A stretch of DNA of 64,000 nucleotides from Pirellula sp. (GCA_013822735.1 PNKZ01000008.1:124001-188000); one strand, 5' to 3'. Positions 36,022-44,050 are shown, counted from the first letter of the stretch. Translations and numbers: made by a program. The notes: generated by a model not told the origin, from the sequence alone.

Positions 36022-36291
36022 CTAGTTCGAAACTTCGATCTGGTCGACCATACGAACAACGCCCGCCACGCGCTTGCAGCGCTGTTGCGAAAGTTGCTTT
36101 TCGTAATAGGTGCGAACCGTACCGCGAAGGGTCACGGTGCCGTCGACGGCATCCACGCGCAGCTGACGCAGGCCGGGCATGTTGGCGTCGGCCAAGAACG
36201 AAACGACGCGGCGCTGCAGGTCCAGGTCGGGTCCTTCCGACGCTCCACGCTCGACCGCAGACACGTTCAAGTTTTGCAAAGTCGAAACCAC
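36022..36291 (-). CDS. BON domain protein
   Basis: An 89-residue protein almost entirely made of one BON domain: RRVVSFLADANMPGLRQLRV followed by DAVDGTVTLRGTVRTYYEKQ and ending VVRMVDQIEV. BON domains bind phospholipids or act as small periplasmic adaptors in secretins and OsmY. No signal peptide is visible, so it may be cytoplasmic. The GTG start has GGAG nine bases upstream. It ends at the shared terminator with nagA. Confidence 0.85.
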   Translation of the reverse strand: MVSTLQNLNVSAVERGASEGPDLDLQRRVVSFLADANMPGLRQLRVDAVDGTVTLRGTVRTYYEKQLSQQRCKRVAGVVRMVDQIEVSN

Positions 36292-36589
36292 AGGAAACTC
36301 CGTCTAGCTATGGGGCGAAAACATTCAGAACTGCTATCAACCCGGAACCATCTAAAAGCAGCAAAGGCTATACCGATCTCCGGAAAACGAGCTGCTGCCG
36401 GCAGGGGGCCACGGGCTCGGCGCGCTGCCAGACTCGCGTTTTCCGATAATACGGCCGCCACGTTCGAATTGTTTGAGGATTCAAAGATTTCCCGATGACA
36501 CTTTTCTTGCCGCGACCGAGCGCACGAATGGCCTAGCTGCGCGGCACGTTTTGGCGCGTTTCCGTGCGTTGCGCGCAACTGTGCGACAG
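36292..36589. other. intergenic stretch of about 300 bases
   Basis: This lies between the BON gene and the end of the nuclease gene, both on the minus strand. No hairpin with a T-run and no small gene was found. Confidence 0.35.
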
Positions 36590-37153
36590 CTAAGGGCTCA
36601 CAGTCGCCGCCGGCGGCGACTGCTGGAAATCCGACCAAATCCCCCGGCGTTCCCTTTTCGCCAGTCGCTGCGCCGCGAGAAAGCGATCTTTCATCGTGCG
36701 CGAATACGGAAAGATCGTCACTGCCTCGGAAAGGCCGGCTCGAATGAGTTCTTCGTTGAGGAGCGTATCGCCGCGCCAGGCGTAGGCCAGATGCCTGCCG
36801 TACCGATCGTGCCGTTCTTGGTCGAACGTGAGCCGCACCGGTCCAGCCGCAACGAACGCCTGCGAAAACGCCGCGGCCTCGGGTCCCCACGGCTCGACCG
36901 GCCTGTTCGGAGCGACGGTCTCCGGCGTGTTGACGCCGAGCAGCCGGATGCGCTCGCCGGAAACGAGCTCGAGCGTGTCGCCGTCGACGGCGCGTGCCGC
37001 GGTGTATTCTCCCGCGCTCAAAAGGGGCGGGCCCGGCGAAGGCGTCGCGGTCTGAAAAGTCGACCACCAACGAAAACCGACGAGCAGCAGCACGGCGACA
37101 AGCGCCGCGGGCCCATACCAGCGCGGCGCCGCTCGATAAGGACGAGCTCCCAT
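36590..37153 (-). CDS. membrane-anchored thermonuclease-like (SNase) protein
   Basis: A 187-residue protein with one N-terminal membrane helix (WYGPAALVAVLLLVGFRWWS) and a staphylococcal-nuclease fold: AARAVDGDTLELVSGERIRL, then LLGVNTPETVAP and DQERHDRYGRHLAYAW. The conserved catalytic Arg, Glu and second Arg positions appear filled (ERIRLLGV, TPE, RYGR). It is likely a surface-exposed nuclease that degrades DNA or RNA with calcium. It may act in nutrient capture; this is inference. Confidence 0.85.
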   Translation of the reverse strand: MGARPYRAAPRWYGPAALVAVLLLVGFRWWSTFQTATPSPGPPLLSAGEYTAARAVDGDTLELVSGERIRLLGVNTPETVAPNRPVEPWGPEAAAFSQAFVAAGPVRLTFDQERHDRYGRHLAYAWRGDTLLNEELIRAGLSEAVTIFPYSRTMKDRFLAAQRLAKRERRGIWSDFQQSPPAATVSP

Positions 37154-37199
37154 GGAATACGGAACCTGTTACGGAGTTCCGCGATGCGAATCGCCGCGT

Positions 37200-37508
37200 T
37201 TAGTTGCGGCTAAAGTCGTGCTTCTCGGTGGGCTTCCGGCCCAGCGGATTCTTCAACAGCTTCTGGCGACATTCGGGGCAAACGTCGAACCGGAGTTGTT
37301 GATACACGTCGTCTCCCACCGCATCGTCGGCGGCGTCATCGACGCGTTCGAGGATTTCGTGCAACTCTTGAAGACAATCGCGATCGTCGTCGGCGTCGTC
37401 CGACGAGAGCGGATCGAAGGCCGCATACACCTCGAGCTTCACGACGTAACGCAGATCGTTCTCGGGGTCCATCGGACGCTTGCACATATCGCACGAGTAA
37501 TGAATCAT
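37200..37508 (-). CDS. small protein with paired Cys-x2-Cys motifs (zinc-ribbon-like)
   Basis: A 102-residue protein starting MIHYSCDMCKRPMDPENDLR. The CxxC at the start and a second CxxC near the end (FDVCPECRQKLLKNPLG) can bind one zinc ion. The centre is very acidic (SSDDADDDRDC, RVDDAADDAVGDD). The start is fixed by GGGAGAG upstream. The pattern resembles planctomycete zinc-ribbon proteins of unknown role. It is 46 bases upstream of the nuclease gene on the same strand. Confidence 0.7.
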   Translation of the reverse strand: MIHYSCDMCKRPMDPENDLRYVVKLEVYAAFDPLSSDDADDDRDCLQELHEILERVDDAADDAVGDDVYQQLRFDVCPECRQKLLKNPLGRKPTEKHDFSRN

Positions 37509-38173
37509 CGCACGACTCTCCCTCATTGGCCGGCCCGAGAGAGGTGCTCGGGCATTGCCAAAAAATGCTGCTTCGTCGCCGACGCGTTTCACGATTCGCG
37601 AGGCCCCGCGGCTTCCTCCCGCAGCGTCTCGTGCGCTTCATTTCCACAACGAAGCACGCGCCATCACGACGAGTTTCATCCTAATACCACTTTTAGAAGC
37701 GTAGCAAGTCGTGTTGTTCGAAAATCTCAAACGGAGAATTCGTGCGCGAATTCGGATAGTTCAGAAGCGAATCAAGCTTGACAAGCGCACGGCCGTTGCC
37801 TGACGCGCAATTTCGCACGGTGCGCGAGCCTGCATCTTCATGCCTGCGACGCCCCGTACGCGGCGTGTGATAAGACCGGAAAAACGGCGGTGCCGGCGTG
37901 TCGAGCGCGAACTGTTTGCGTTCTATTTTGTCCTGAATTGCATGAGCGATTCGTAAGTATCCAAGCAGCCGGGCGACTGAAGTCAAGCACGAGTCTTCGC
38001 CAAATCCCGGGCTGCCGACGCCGCTACCGATTCCAGATTTGTCAAAATATCTGCGCGTCCGGCGCTTGGTAGATTCGGAACTGCTCGCATTTTTTACGGA
38101 GTTCGCCTAGAATAAAGAGGCTCCGCAGAGCCCTGGTAGCACGCCGCGATTTTCATATCGAGGGAGAAGCTGC
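37509..38173. other. divergent intergenic region of 665 bases
   Basis: I see no supported gene. The last 75 bases contain a possible -10 box TAGAAT (about 38109-38114) and the GAGGGAG ribosome-binding site of the HNH gene. The composition is less GC-rich than the flanking genes. A 97-codon open frame on the minus strand has no ribosome-binding site and no recognisable domain. Confidence 0.4.
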
Positions 38174-38815
38174 ATGACGAGTTGGGCGGTCGGCGAATCG
38201 TTAGGTTCGAGCGTTCTCGTTTTGAATCGAACGTACCTCGCCGTACATGTGGTCGGCGTCAAGCGGGCGTTCTCTCTGCTTTGTCGTGAGTTGGCCGAAG
38301 TCATCCACATCGAAGACGGCCAGTACGCCAATTACGATTTCGCCTCTTGGCGCGAAATCAGCGATCTCCGCGCGCAATTCAAAGAGCGCGAACCGCATCA
38401 AGATTGGATCCGCTCGGTCAACTTCGAGATCCAAGTGCCGCGCGTGATTCGGCTCTTGTTCTACGATCGTATGCCGAAGCAAACCATTCGCTTCAATCGG
38501 CGCAACATCTTCGCGCGGGACGGCAACCGCTGCCAATATTGCGGCAAGCGGTTCCCGCTCGGCGAGTTGAGCCTCGACCACGTTTCGCCGCGCAGCCAAG
38601 GGGGCGAAACCACTTGGGACAACATTGTTTGTTGTTGCGTGAAGTGCAACGTGAAGAAGGGGGGCCGTACCCCCGAGCAGGCGCACATGCACTTGATCAA
38701 GGTCCCCGTGAAGCCGAAGCGCAGCCCGATGCTTGCCGTAAAGCTCGGCAACCCGAAGTACGAAAGCTGGAAGAGCTTCCTCGATCATGCGTATTGGTCG
38801 GTCGACCTGAAGTAA
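38174..38815 (+). CDS. HNH endonuclease family protein
   Basis: A 213-residue protein. The N-terminal half (SSVLVLNRTYLAVHVVGVKR; AFSLLCRELAEVIHIEDGQY) is the segment common in small HNH proteins of this type. The nuclease core has a zinc-binding CQYCGKRF and then LSLDHVSPRSQGG with the catalytic Asp-His, followed by WDNIVCCCVKCNVKKGGRTP, which supplies the Asn and the second Cys pair. Such proteins occur widely as single-copy genes of uncertain function. No restriction or phage genes are nearby. Confidence 0.9.
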   Translation: MTSWAVGESLGSSVLVLNRTYLAVHVVGVKRAFSLLCRELAEVIHIEDGQYANYDFASWREISDLRAQFKEREPHQDWIRSVNFEIQVPRVIRLLFYDRMPKQTIRFNRRNIFARDGNRCQYCGKRFPLGELSLDHVSPRSQGGETTWDNIVCCCVKCNVKKGGRTPEQAHMHLIKVPVKPKRSPMLAVKLGNPKYESWKSFLDHAYWSVDLK

Positions 38816-38843
38816 GACGAATTCCGATTTTGACGAATCATCC

Positions 38844-38885
38844 GAGCCGGTGCGACACGTTGTCGCTCCGGCTCGTTTGCTTTCC
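38844..38885 (+). terminator. intrinsic terminator after the HNH gene
   Basis: A 13-bp stem with one mismatch (38844-38856 with 38862-38874) is followed by GTTTGCTTTCC. Confidence 0.75.
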
Positions 38886-38984
38886 GGAGTCACGAATTAC
38901 ATGTTTGTTACGCTCGTCAACTTGCGTGGACGTCGTCGTCTGAGCGGCGGAATATGACTCCTATCGCCACGCAGGAGCCCCGCC

Positions 38985-39440
38985 GTGTCGCACTACGAAG
39001 TTGCCTCCGCTCCCCCGGGAGGTTTTTCAGTTCCGCTCCCGCCGGCAATCGAACATCCGACGGAGTTTCCGCCGCCGAGCCGCGCTGCCGTCGATCAGCG
39101 CGTCGCCACTTCGACCGACGTCGCCTCGCAACTCCGCCGAGCCTCGTGCACGGCCGTTTCGCGTCTGACGCTCTTCGGTACGCTCCTCGTCGTTCGCATC
39201 TTTTCCTCCGTCTTCGGCATCGTCCGACGTCATGCGCCTGCGACGGACAAGATTGCCCGACGCGGTGCCGCGACCGACGGCACGCGGAGCGTGCCTACTA
39301 CATTGCAAAGGCCCGCACGCTTCGAAACCCCGCAGGGGTTTCATTACAGAGCCCGGAGTCGCGTAGCGCACTCCGGGTCGGCGACACTCGCTTCTCGTCT
39401 GTATAACCCCGACGGGGTTCCACAGATCATTGAGTTGTGA
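38985..39440 (+). CDS. hypothetical membrane-anchored protein with repeat-derived C-terminus
   Basis: A reading frame of 151 codons that starts with GTG behind AGGAG seven bases upstream, which argues that translation begins here. The N-terminal ~105 residues look coding (MSHYEVASAPPGGFSVPLPP; LTLFGTLLVVRIFSSVFGIV as a possible membrane helix). The last ~40 codons, from about 39324, run through a cassette of hairpins that looks like a mobile repeat, so the original C-terminus was probably lost or replaced. It may be a broken gene. No family is recognised. Confidence 0.45.
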   Translation: MSHYEVASAPPGGFSVPLPPAIEHPTEFPPPSRAAVDQRVATSTDVASQLRRASCTAVSRLTLFGTLLVVRIFSSVFGIVRRHAPATDKIARRGAATDGTRSVPTTLQRPARFETPQGFHYRARSRVAHSGSATLASRLYNPDGVPQIIEL

Positions 39441-39503
39441 TTGTGTCACCCAGGGTGCGCTAAAGCGACCCTGGGCTTTGATGTGAAACGCCGTTCGCGT
39501 TTC
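39324..39503. repeat. cassette of five consecutive hairpins
   Basis: Five perfect or near-perfect stem-loops follow each other. They are GAAACCCC-GCA-GGGGTTTC (39324-39342), CCCGGAGT/ACTCCGGG (39352-39377), AACCCC-GAC-GGGGTT (39405-39419), CCCAGGGT/ACCCTGGG (39449-39475) and GAAACGC/GCGTTTC (39485-39503). The first and last stems start with GAAAC and the third resembles the first. Such arrays are known as interspersed repeats in several phyla, but their origin and function are unclear. Confidence 0.8.
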
Positions 39504-39814
39504 CGTCGGCGATGTCAACACAGTTTTTGGCCGGCCTCAATTTGAATGAAGTCTCAAGTTCCGGTCGCTCACGCTCCGGCTCGCCTCCAGAATTCATCTC
39601 CCACATCCCCTCCGATCCCCCTCATCTCCCTTTCTTCTTGGCGTCTTTGCGTCTTGGCGCGCACTACGAAAACAAAATCTCAGCCGGCCAAAAATCGCCT
39701 GGATTTTGGGCCGGCAGTTCTTGGATGATGGGTTTGTTTTCGCGTCGGCGCGCCGGCGGAAATTCGAGCGCCCGATGCGATTCATGCCCACTTCACAGAA
39801 CGGGAGAGACGGCC
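39441..39814. other. repeat-rich intergenic region
   Basis: It holds the end of the hairpin cassette and an imperfect inverted repeat (39683-39696 with 39702-39715; one mismatch) carrying GCCGGCC arms. An open frame runs through it in phase with the HTH gene, but its content (Ser/Pro/Arg) looks non-coding. Confidence 0.5.
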
Positions 39815-40435
39815 ATGGCGAAAAAGCGGAAGAAGTTCGATTTGGCGACGCAGGAGCGGCTCTGTGCGATGGTGAGCGTCGGCACTTCGGTGCGGTCGGC
39901 GGCGCTTCTCTGCGACACGACGGAGGCCACGGTACGGCAGCGGCAGTTGCGTGATCCGGCGTTTCGCCAGCGGCTGACCGAAGCGAAGCAATTGCGAGAA
40001 ATCATGCCGCTGAAGCGTCTGCGGGAGGCGGCCGCCACGAATTGGCGGGCCGCGGCGTGGCTGCTGCAGCGCATTCGGCCGGAATACTACGCCGGTCCTA
40101 AGCCCGACCTGTGGCGTACCGAGGACGTGTCGGCGATGATGTGCGACTTCGCCGACATGCTGGTGAAAGCCTTGAAACGGGAAGTCGGCCCCGGCGAAGC
40201 TCTCTCGCGCGTCTGCCAAGAACTTCGGGCGGCGGTTCGCAACGTCGATGATGTGCAGAGAAGCGGGTCCGATCTCGTTGCGAGGAATTGGCCGAAGGTG
40301 CGGCAAGGAAGGAAGAGTTCGCAACGCGGGCCGGCGAAAGCCGCGGGAGTCGACGGCGCGTCGCGTCCGGTCGACACGGCCGAGGAGGATAAAGCGCGCG
40401 ACCGCGACTTCCCCGGACACGGAGCACACCGATGA
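39815..40435 (+). CDS. helix-turn-helix protein, terminase small subunit-like
   Basis: A 206-residue protein starting MAKKRKKFDLATQERLCAMV. A helix-turn-helix is predicted at about residues 10-45 (VSVGTSVRSAALLCDTTEAT), followed by a helical segment (LREIMPLKRLREAAATNWRA then AAWLLQRIRPEYYAG). This arrangement resembles terminase small subunits or transposon-associated HTH proteins, but no phage gene is near. The C-terminal ~60 residues are basic and low in structure. The start is fixed by GGGAGAG. It may be an orphan remnant of a mobile element; this is not shown. Confidence 0.6.
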   Translation: MAKKRKKFDLATQERLCAMVSVGTSVRSAALLCDTTEATVRQRQLRDPAFRQRLTEAKQLREIMPLKRLREAAATNWRAAAWLLQRIRPEYYAGPKPDLWRTEDVSAMMCDFADMLVKALKREVGPGEALSRVCQELRAAVRNVDDVQRSGSDLVARNWPKVRQGRKSSQRGPAKAAGVDGASRPVDTAEEDKARDRDFPGHGAHR

Positions 40436-40884
40436 ATCGACGTAAGTCCCGCGCACTAAGTCGACGGAATGCGCACTACCGGGGGTCGGGAGTGCGCGTC
40501 GGAGCGCTTACCAACAAGGCCGCGCACGACGCGCTCCGCGCTGTACGCACGGGGCACGGATCGGTGCGACGACTTACGTCGATTTCCGGCGCGGCGACCG
40601 ACGACATTTGCCGTGCGCGGCGCGGGGCGACCGGTGCGCGGCGTTGCCAAGTGCGCGATTTGGTCGAGCGTGCGCACTTCGCGGAATTTCAAACCGGGCG
40701 CAGCGCGCAGCATCTCGACGGTTCGGCGCATGAAAATGCGAGCTCCGCGCATGTTCGGCGCATGAAAAAAGCGGAGTCGAATGATTTCGACTCCGCTTTC
40801 GTTGGTCGTAGTTTTCGCAACGCCGCCAAACACGTCGGCCTTACGGCTCGACGCTCGCCCCGAGCAGCAAGCAAGCAGCCGAAG
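40436..40884. other. intergenic region between the HTH gene and fdxA
   Basis: Apart from the terminator at 40765-40799 nothing is recognised. A long plus-strand frame crosses this region and the ferredoxin gene, but it is antisense to fdxA and has no coding features. Confidence 0.45.
40765..40799 (-). terminator. intrinsic terminator after fdxA
   Basis: A perfect 13-bp stem AAAGCGGAGTCGA/TCGACTCCGCTTT (40768-40780 with 40787-40799). Read on the minus strand it is followed by TTTTTT, so it ends the ferredoxin transcript. Confidence 0.85.
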
Positions 40885-41163
40885 CTAGTCCTGCTTCAGC
40901 GGCGCCTTCTTTTCGGTAATCGAAGGGCAGGTCGGCGCCATTTCGGCGTTCAGCGCGGTGAAGTCTTTCCATTCTTCCGGCACGTTGTCTTGATGGAAGA
41001 TGGCTTCGACCGGGCACTCCGGAACGCAAGCTTCGCAGTCGATGCATTCTTCGGCGTGGATGTAGAGGATCTTATCCCCTTCATAGAAGCACTCGACCGG
41101 ACAGACGACGACGCAGTCGGTGTACTTGCATCCGAAACACGGTTCGCAAACAACGTGGGCCAT
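40885..41163 (-). CDS. fdxA: 7Fe ferredoxin (FdxA type)
   Basis: A 92-residue electron carrier. The N-terminal cluster region is CFGCKYTDCVVVCPVECFYE, the pattern of the [3Fe-4S] plus [4Fe-4S] ferredoxins of the Azotobacter FdI type. The second cluster block is CIDCEACVPECPVEAIF. The C-terminal part NVPEEWKDFTALNAEMAPTC and ITEKKAPLKQD also match FdI. AGGAGAA stands nine bases before the ATG. It is a single gene with its own promoter and terminator. Confidence 0.95.
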   Translation of the reverse strand: MAHVVCEPCFGCKYTDCVVVCPVECFYEGDKILYIHAEECIDCEACVPECPVEAIFHQDNVPEEWKDFTALNAEMAPTCPSITEKKAPLKQD

Positions 41164-41204
41164 GGCAGCTATTCTCCTGAAGCAGTTGCGCTTCTCATAG
41201 GGGC

Positions 41205-41233
41205 ATTCAACATCCGTCGACCAAGCGTGTCAA
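41205..41233 (-). promoter_or_regulatory. candidate sigma-70 promoter of fdxA
   Basis: On the minus strand a perfect TTGACA (41233-41228) is followed after 17 bases by TTGAAT (41210-41205), a 4 of 6 match to the -10 consensus. Transcription would start about 35 bases before the fdxA ATG. Confidence 0.5.
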
Positions 41234-41940
41234 GCAAACCGGCGGAATGCGGCTTCGTCGAAGGACTAGCGAATCGTAAAAACGCCCCTCATTATCGTCA
41301 AGCGGATATGGAACATCGAATCGACGACGAGCAAAAAAAGCATGAGAAAATCCTCGCGAAAGGGCCGCAAATGAGAACGCGTTTCACCAACGACCCGCGC
41401 GCGACGTTTCTTACGCCACGTACAGCCCCGGCATAAGCAACGCTAATGCCGGCCCTATGCTCCGAGGCTCGTAAGCTGCCATGCAACGCGCGCCGCTTCG
41501 GCCGCAATGGTTGCGTGGAGGTGGACCGCAGGCGAATGACGGCGGCTAAGCGTGGACGCGGGCCGCGACTCCTTCGGCCGTGTCCGATGGACGTGCGAAC
41601 CGCCTTACTACGACGACGCGGCGTAAAGTTGCGAGGAAATTAACGATGATTTCAGACAAATACCCGGCCTATTGCCGTGCCTGGCGCATTCGTAGACCAA
41701 ATCTGCCTTGTTTTGATTTTTTCGCCCAAATACAATGAAAATCATGAACTGCCGGCACCGCTCGTGCGTCTACCATCCAGGTCGGCTTCGATCGGTCGCC
41801 ATGCCCGTCCGGTTCGTTTCTCATCGTTTGCAATCGCGCTTTAGCAAGTGACCTTCGGGCAACTTGAAGTAGCCGGTGCGCTTCGAGTTGCTACCCGCTA
41901 GGCAGTGCTAGACAGACACCGTGGTTCACTAGGTAAACAC
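41234..41940. other. intergenic region of about 700 bases
   Basis: I found no supported gene. A short plus-strand frame (ATG at 41310, 42 codons, charged) has no ribosome-binding site. From about 41645 the DNA becomes visibly more AT-rich, including the sequence before the sigma gene. Confidence 0.4.
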
Positions 41941-42513
41941 GTGGCGCTCTCGGAGATCGACAAAAACCTGCTGGACCGCTGCCTGGCTCGCAAGCCCGGC
42001 TCGTGGGAGGATTTCGTCGACCGATTTCTTGGGCTGGTCACGCATGTTGTGAACCATACGGCCCAATCGCGGAGCATGAAGCTTTCGCCCCAAGACCGCG
42101 AAGACCTTTGTGCGGACGTGTTTCTGTCGATCGTGCGCGACGAGTTCGCCGTGCTCAAGCACTTCCGAGCACAGTGCAGCCTCTCGACCTATCTCACCGT
42201 GGTGGCGCGCCGCGTCGCCGTACGCGAGCTCTTGCAGAAGAAGACGCTCGGTCGACTGTCGCTCGGCGGCAGCGATTCGAACGTGATGGAGCCTGCGACA
42301 AACGGTTCGCACGAGCAACGCGTGAGCAATCGCGAAGAAGTCGATCGCTTGCTCGACGGCCTGCAAGACAGCGAAGCCCGGGTCGTACGACTCTATCACT
42401 TGGAAGGGCTGAGCTACCAAGAGATCAGCGCCGCGGTGGGGATGCCGGAAAACAGCATCGGCCCCACGCTTACGCGCGCCCGGGAACGAATGCGCACGAA
42501 GGCCAACGCGTGA
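41941..42513 (+). CDS. sigma-70 family (ECF-like) sigma factor, planctomycete type
   Basis: A 190-residue protein. It begins at a GTG (MALSEIDKNLLDRCLARKPG), an N-terminus I recall as conserved in planctomycete factors of this group. Region 2 covers WEDFVDRFLGLVTHVVNHTA and LSPQDREDLCADVFLSIVRD; region 4 covers LLDGLQDSEARVVRLYHLEG and LSYQEISAAVGMPENSIGPT. An upstream in-frame start at 41905 would add 12 unrelated residues. The stop codon overlaps the start of the VOC gene (GTGA), so the two are translationally coupled. Confidence 0.85.
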   Translation: MALSEIDKNLLDRCLARKPGSWEDFVDRFLGLVTHVVNHTAQSRSMKLSPQDREDLCADVFLSIVRDEFAVLKHFRAQCSLSTYLTVVARRVAVRELLQKKTLGRLSLGGSDSNVMEPATNGSHEQRVSNREEVDRLLDGLQDSEARVVRLYHLEGLSYQEISAAVGMPENSIGPTLTRARERMRTKANA

Positions 42514-42971
42514 CGGACGATTCGGTTTCGTCGTCGCCGAGCAACGTGTCTCCTTCGCTCAACGTGTCTCCTTCGCTCAACGTGTCTCCTTCGCTCAACG
42601 TGTCTCCTTCGCTCAACTTGCTCGTGCTCCGCGCCGCCGAACTGCGTGCGACGGCGGCCTTCTACGAAGCGCTCGGCTTCACGTTCACCACGGAGCGACA
42701 CGGCCAAGGGCCGGAGCACTTGGCAAGCATCGCAACCGACGCGTCGCCGCTGGTGATCGAACTCTATCCGGCGAGCTGCTCCGTCGACACGCAAGCCGTG
42801 CGGCTCGGCTTCACCGTGCCGAACCTCGCGGCGGTGCTCGAGCGCGTCACGGCGGCCGGAGGTTCGATCGTCACGGCCCCGCGCACGAGCCCGCGCGGCC
42901 GGAAAGCAGTCGTCGCCGACCCCGACGGCCGGCGCGTGGAATTGCTTGAATCTGGCCGGCAGGCCAGCTAA
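42510..42971 (+). CDS. VOC (glyoxalase-like) protein with repetitive N-terminus
   Basis: A 153-residue protein with one VOC module from about residue 37: LLVLRAAELRATAAFYEALG, FTFTTERHGQG, and the second half VRLGFTVPNLAAVLERVTAA ending VVADPDGRRVELLES. VOC folds bind metals and act as dioxygenases, glyoxalases or antibiotic-binding proteins; the activity here is not known. The first ~36 residues include four copies of NVSPSL encoded by an 18-nt tandem repeat. The GTG start overlaps the sigma gene stop by 4 bases. Confidence 0.78.
   Translation: MTDDSVSSSPSNVSPSLNVSPSLNVSPSLNVSPSLNLLVLRAAELRATAAFYEALGFTFTTERHGQGPEHLASIATDASPLVIELYPASCSVDTQAVRLGFTVPNLAAVLERVTAAGGSIVTAPRTSPRGRKAVVADPDGRRVELLESGRQAS
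42543..42614 (+). repeat. four perfect 18-nt tandem repeats in a coding region
   Basis: The unit AACGTGTCTCCTTCGCTC is repeated four times without change (42543-42560, 42561-42578, 42579-42596, 42597-42614). Each unit adds six residues (NVSPSL) to the N-terminus of the VOC protein, so copy-number change keeps the frame. Confidence 0.95.
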
Positions 42972-43045
42972 TCTGGCCGCACTTCGAAGACACCGTCGAC
43001 TTTCCCGGTGTCGCGCGCCTCGAAAACCTTTGATGGGCACAACCA

Positions 43046-43723
43046 GTGAATATTATCGGCAATGAGGGGGCGTCGGAGAGTCCGCCTACCCCAAGCGCAA
43101 CCCCGATGGACCGTAATAACGTCCGCGACGGGGCGCGAATTATGCTCGTCGGCCTGGGCATCATGGCTGTCGTGATGATCGCCGGCTACTTTTGGTTGAG
43201 TTCGTCCGGGACATCACTAACGCCTTCCGAATCTCAAGGACGCTTACAAACCGTTCTGTCCCTGATGATGGTCGGCGAAGCCTTCTACTTCTTGGGAAAG
43301 CTTAAGCTGCTTCGCAAGGGGGACAGCTACGGCAATTCGTTGATCGCTGCGGGCATGGCCATTGAGGCCTTGGGAGTTTTTGTCCGTATGTCGTTGCTCA
43401 CCCTCGGCAATGTGCCGGCAGCCGCGATGGTACGAGCGGCGAGTTCCATAATCAACGCAGCCCAGGTTCTGCCGTTGATCCATTATTTTCGGCGAGTAGC
43501 CGGACGCCATGGCGATCAAAGAGGCAAGGACTTGTGTAAGTTCTTGCTTTTTATCGGCTACGCTATGCTGGCCATGACGTTGGTTTTCTTTGCACAATTG
43601 CCGCGTCCGTTCGGAGCGTTGGTCCCGCTGATGATGTTCGGCGGGGTCGTAGAATTCGCAATGTTCGTGGTTTTGCTGATTCGAATTGCTCGTGACTCAC
43701 CACGGGGTATTGACGAGAAATGA
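43046..43723 (+). CDS. polytopic membrane protein of unknown function
   Basis: A 225-residue protein with a Ser/Pro-rich N-terminus and about six hydrophobic helices, starting at IMLVGLGIMAVVMIAGYFWL and including LLFIGYAMLAMTLVFFAQLP and MFGGVVEFAMFVVLLIRIAR. The start is a GTG; no strong ribosome-binding site is seen. Its codon use is somewhat less GC-rich than that of its neighbours. No family is recognised. It ends 87 bases before the leader peptide of aroF. Confidence 0.65.
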   Translation: MNIIGNEGASESPPTPSATPMDRNNVRDGARIMLVGLGIMAVVMIAGYFWLSSSGTSLTPSESQGRLQTVLSLMMVGEAFYFLGKLKLLRKGDSYGNSLIAAGMAIEALGVFVRMSLLTLGNVPAAAMVRAASSIINAAQVLPLIHYFRRVAGRHGDQRGKDLCKFLLFIGYAMLAMTLVFFAQLPRPFGALVPLMMFGGVVEFAMFVVLLIRIARDSPRGIDEK

Positions 43724-43809
43724 TCCTGACCGAAAGCCGGCGGAGTTCACGAAGCGAAAATTGTCGTGCCGCTCTTGCTTCTCGTTTCAGGGCTCGTCAC
43801 AATACTTGC

Positions 43810-43890
43810 ATGGCTCGCTACTTCCTCGCGTATTATCGCTTTTGGTTTTACTTTACCCCGCCGGTTCGCGGCGTCGTGGGAGGTATGTAG
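43810..43890 (+). CDS. candidate aromatic leader peptide of DAHP synthase attenuator
   Basis: A 26-codon open frame from ATG to TAG. Residues 4-15 are Tyr, Phe, Leu, Ala, Tyr, Tyr, Arg, Phe, Trp, Phe, Tyr, Phe, so nine of twelve are aromatic and all three aromatic amino acids occur. The codons (TAC, TTC, TAT, TTT, TGG) stand out in this GC-rich genome. An intrinsic terminator (43927-43977) follows 36 bases after the stop codon, and the gene for the first enzyme of aromatic amino-acid synthesis starts 73 bases after that. This is the layout of trp- and pheA-type leaders, where ribosome stalling at scarce charged tRNA prevents termination. A weak point is the lack of a clear ribosome-binding site. 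A possible antiterminator pair is GGTTC (43863-43867) with GAACC (43934-43938). Confidence 0.72.
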   Translation: MARYFLAYYRFWFYFTPPVRGVVGGM

Positions 43891-43926
43891 CCGTCCGTCC
43901 GACTTCATTGTCGACACGATACACCA

Positions 43927-43977
43927 GCCCCGAGAACCCGCGAGTCGGCAAGACTCCTGAGTTCTCGGGGCTTTTTT
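43927..43977 (+). terminator. intrinsic terminator in the aroF leader (attenuator)
   Basis: A perfect 11-bp stem GCCCCGAGAAC (43927-43937) with its complement at 43961-43971, followed by TTTTTT (43972-43977). A second small stem GAGTC/GACTC (43942-43946 with 43952-43956) sits in its loop. Confidence 0.88.
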
Positions 43978-44050
43978 CGTTTCTAGTTTCTTCTTCTCCG
44001 CACCAGCAACTAGCTACCAGCTACCAGCAACTTCCTCCGAAGGAGTTCCC

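Larger units (their letters stand above)
43724..44050 (+). promoter_or_regulatory. aroF leader region (attenuator)
   Basis: This region contains the leader peptide frame, the terminator and, just before the gene, AAGGAG five bases from the GTG start. A stretch with repeated AGCTACC lies at about 44013-44026. No promoter could be assigned with confidence; the promoter must lie before 43810 if the leader is transcribed. Confidence 0.6.

Noticed and set aside
35995-36060. GGTTCGAA as a possible tRNA T-loop
   Set aside because: The surrounding bases do not form an acceptor stem or cloverleaf and lie in the end of the BON gene.
37693-37986. 97-codon minus-strand frame in the gap before the HNH gene
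   Set aside because: No ribosome-binding site, no recognisable domain and atypical composition.
40432-41436. 334-codon plus-strand frame
   Set aside because: Runs antisense through fdxA, whose Cys pattern is diagnostic, and through a terminator hairpin.
42543-42614. Tandem repeats as a possible CRISPR array
   Set aside because: The 18-nt units are directly adjacent with no spacers and are in frame with a protein.
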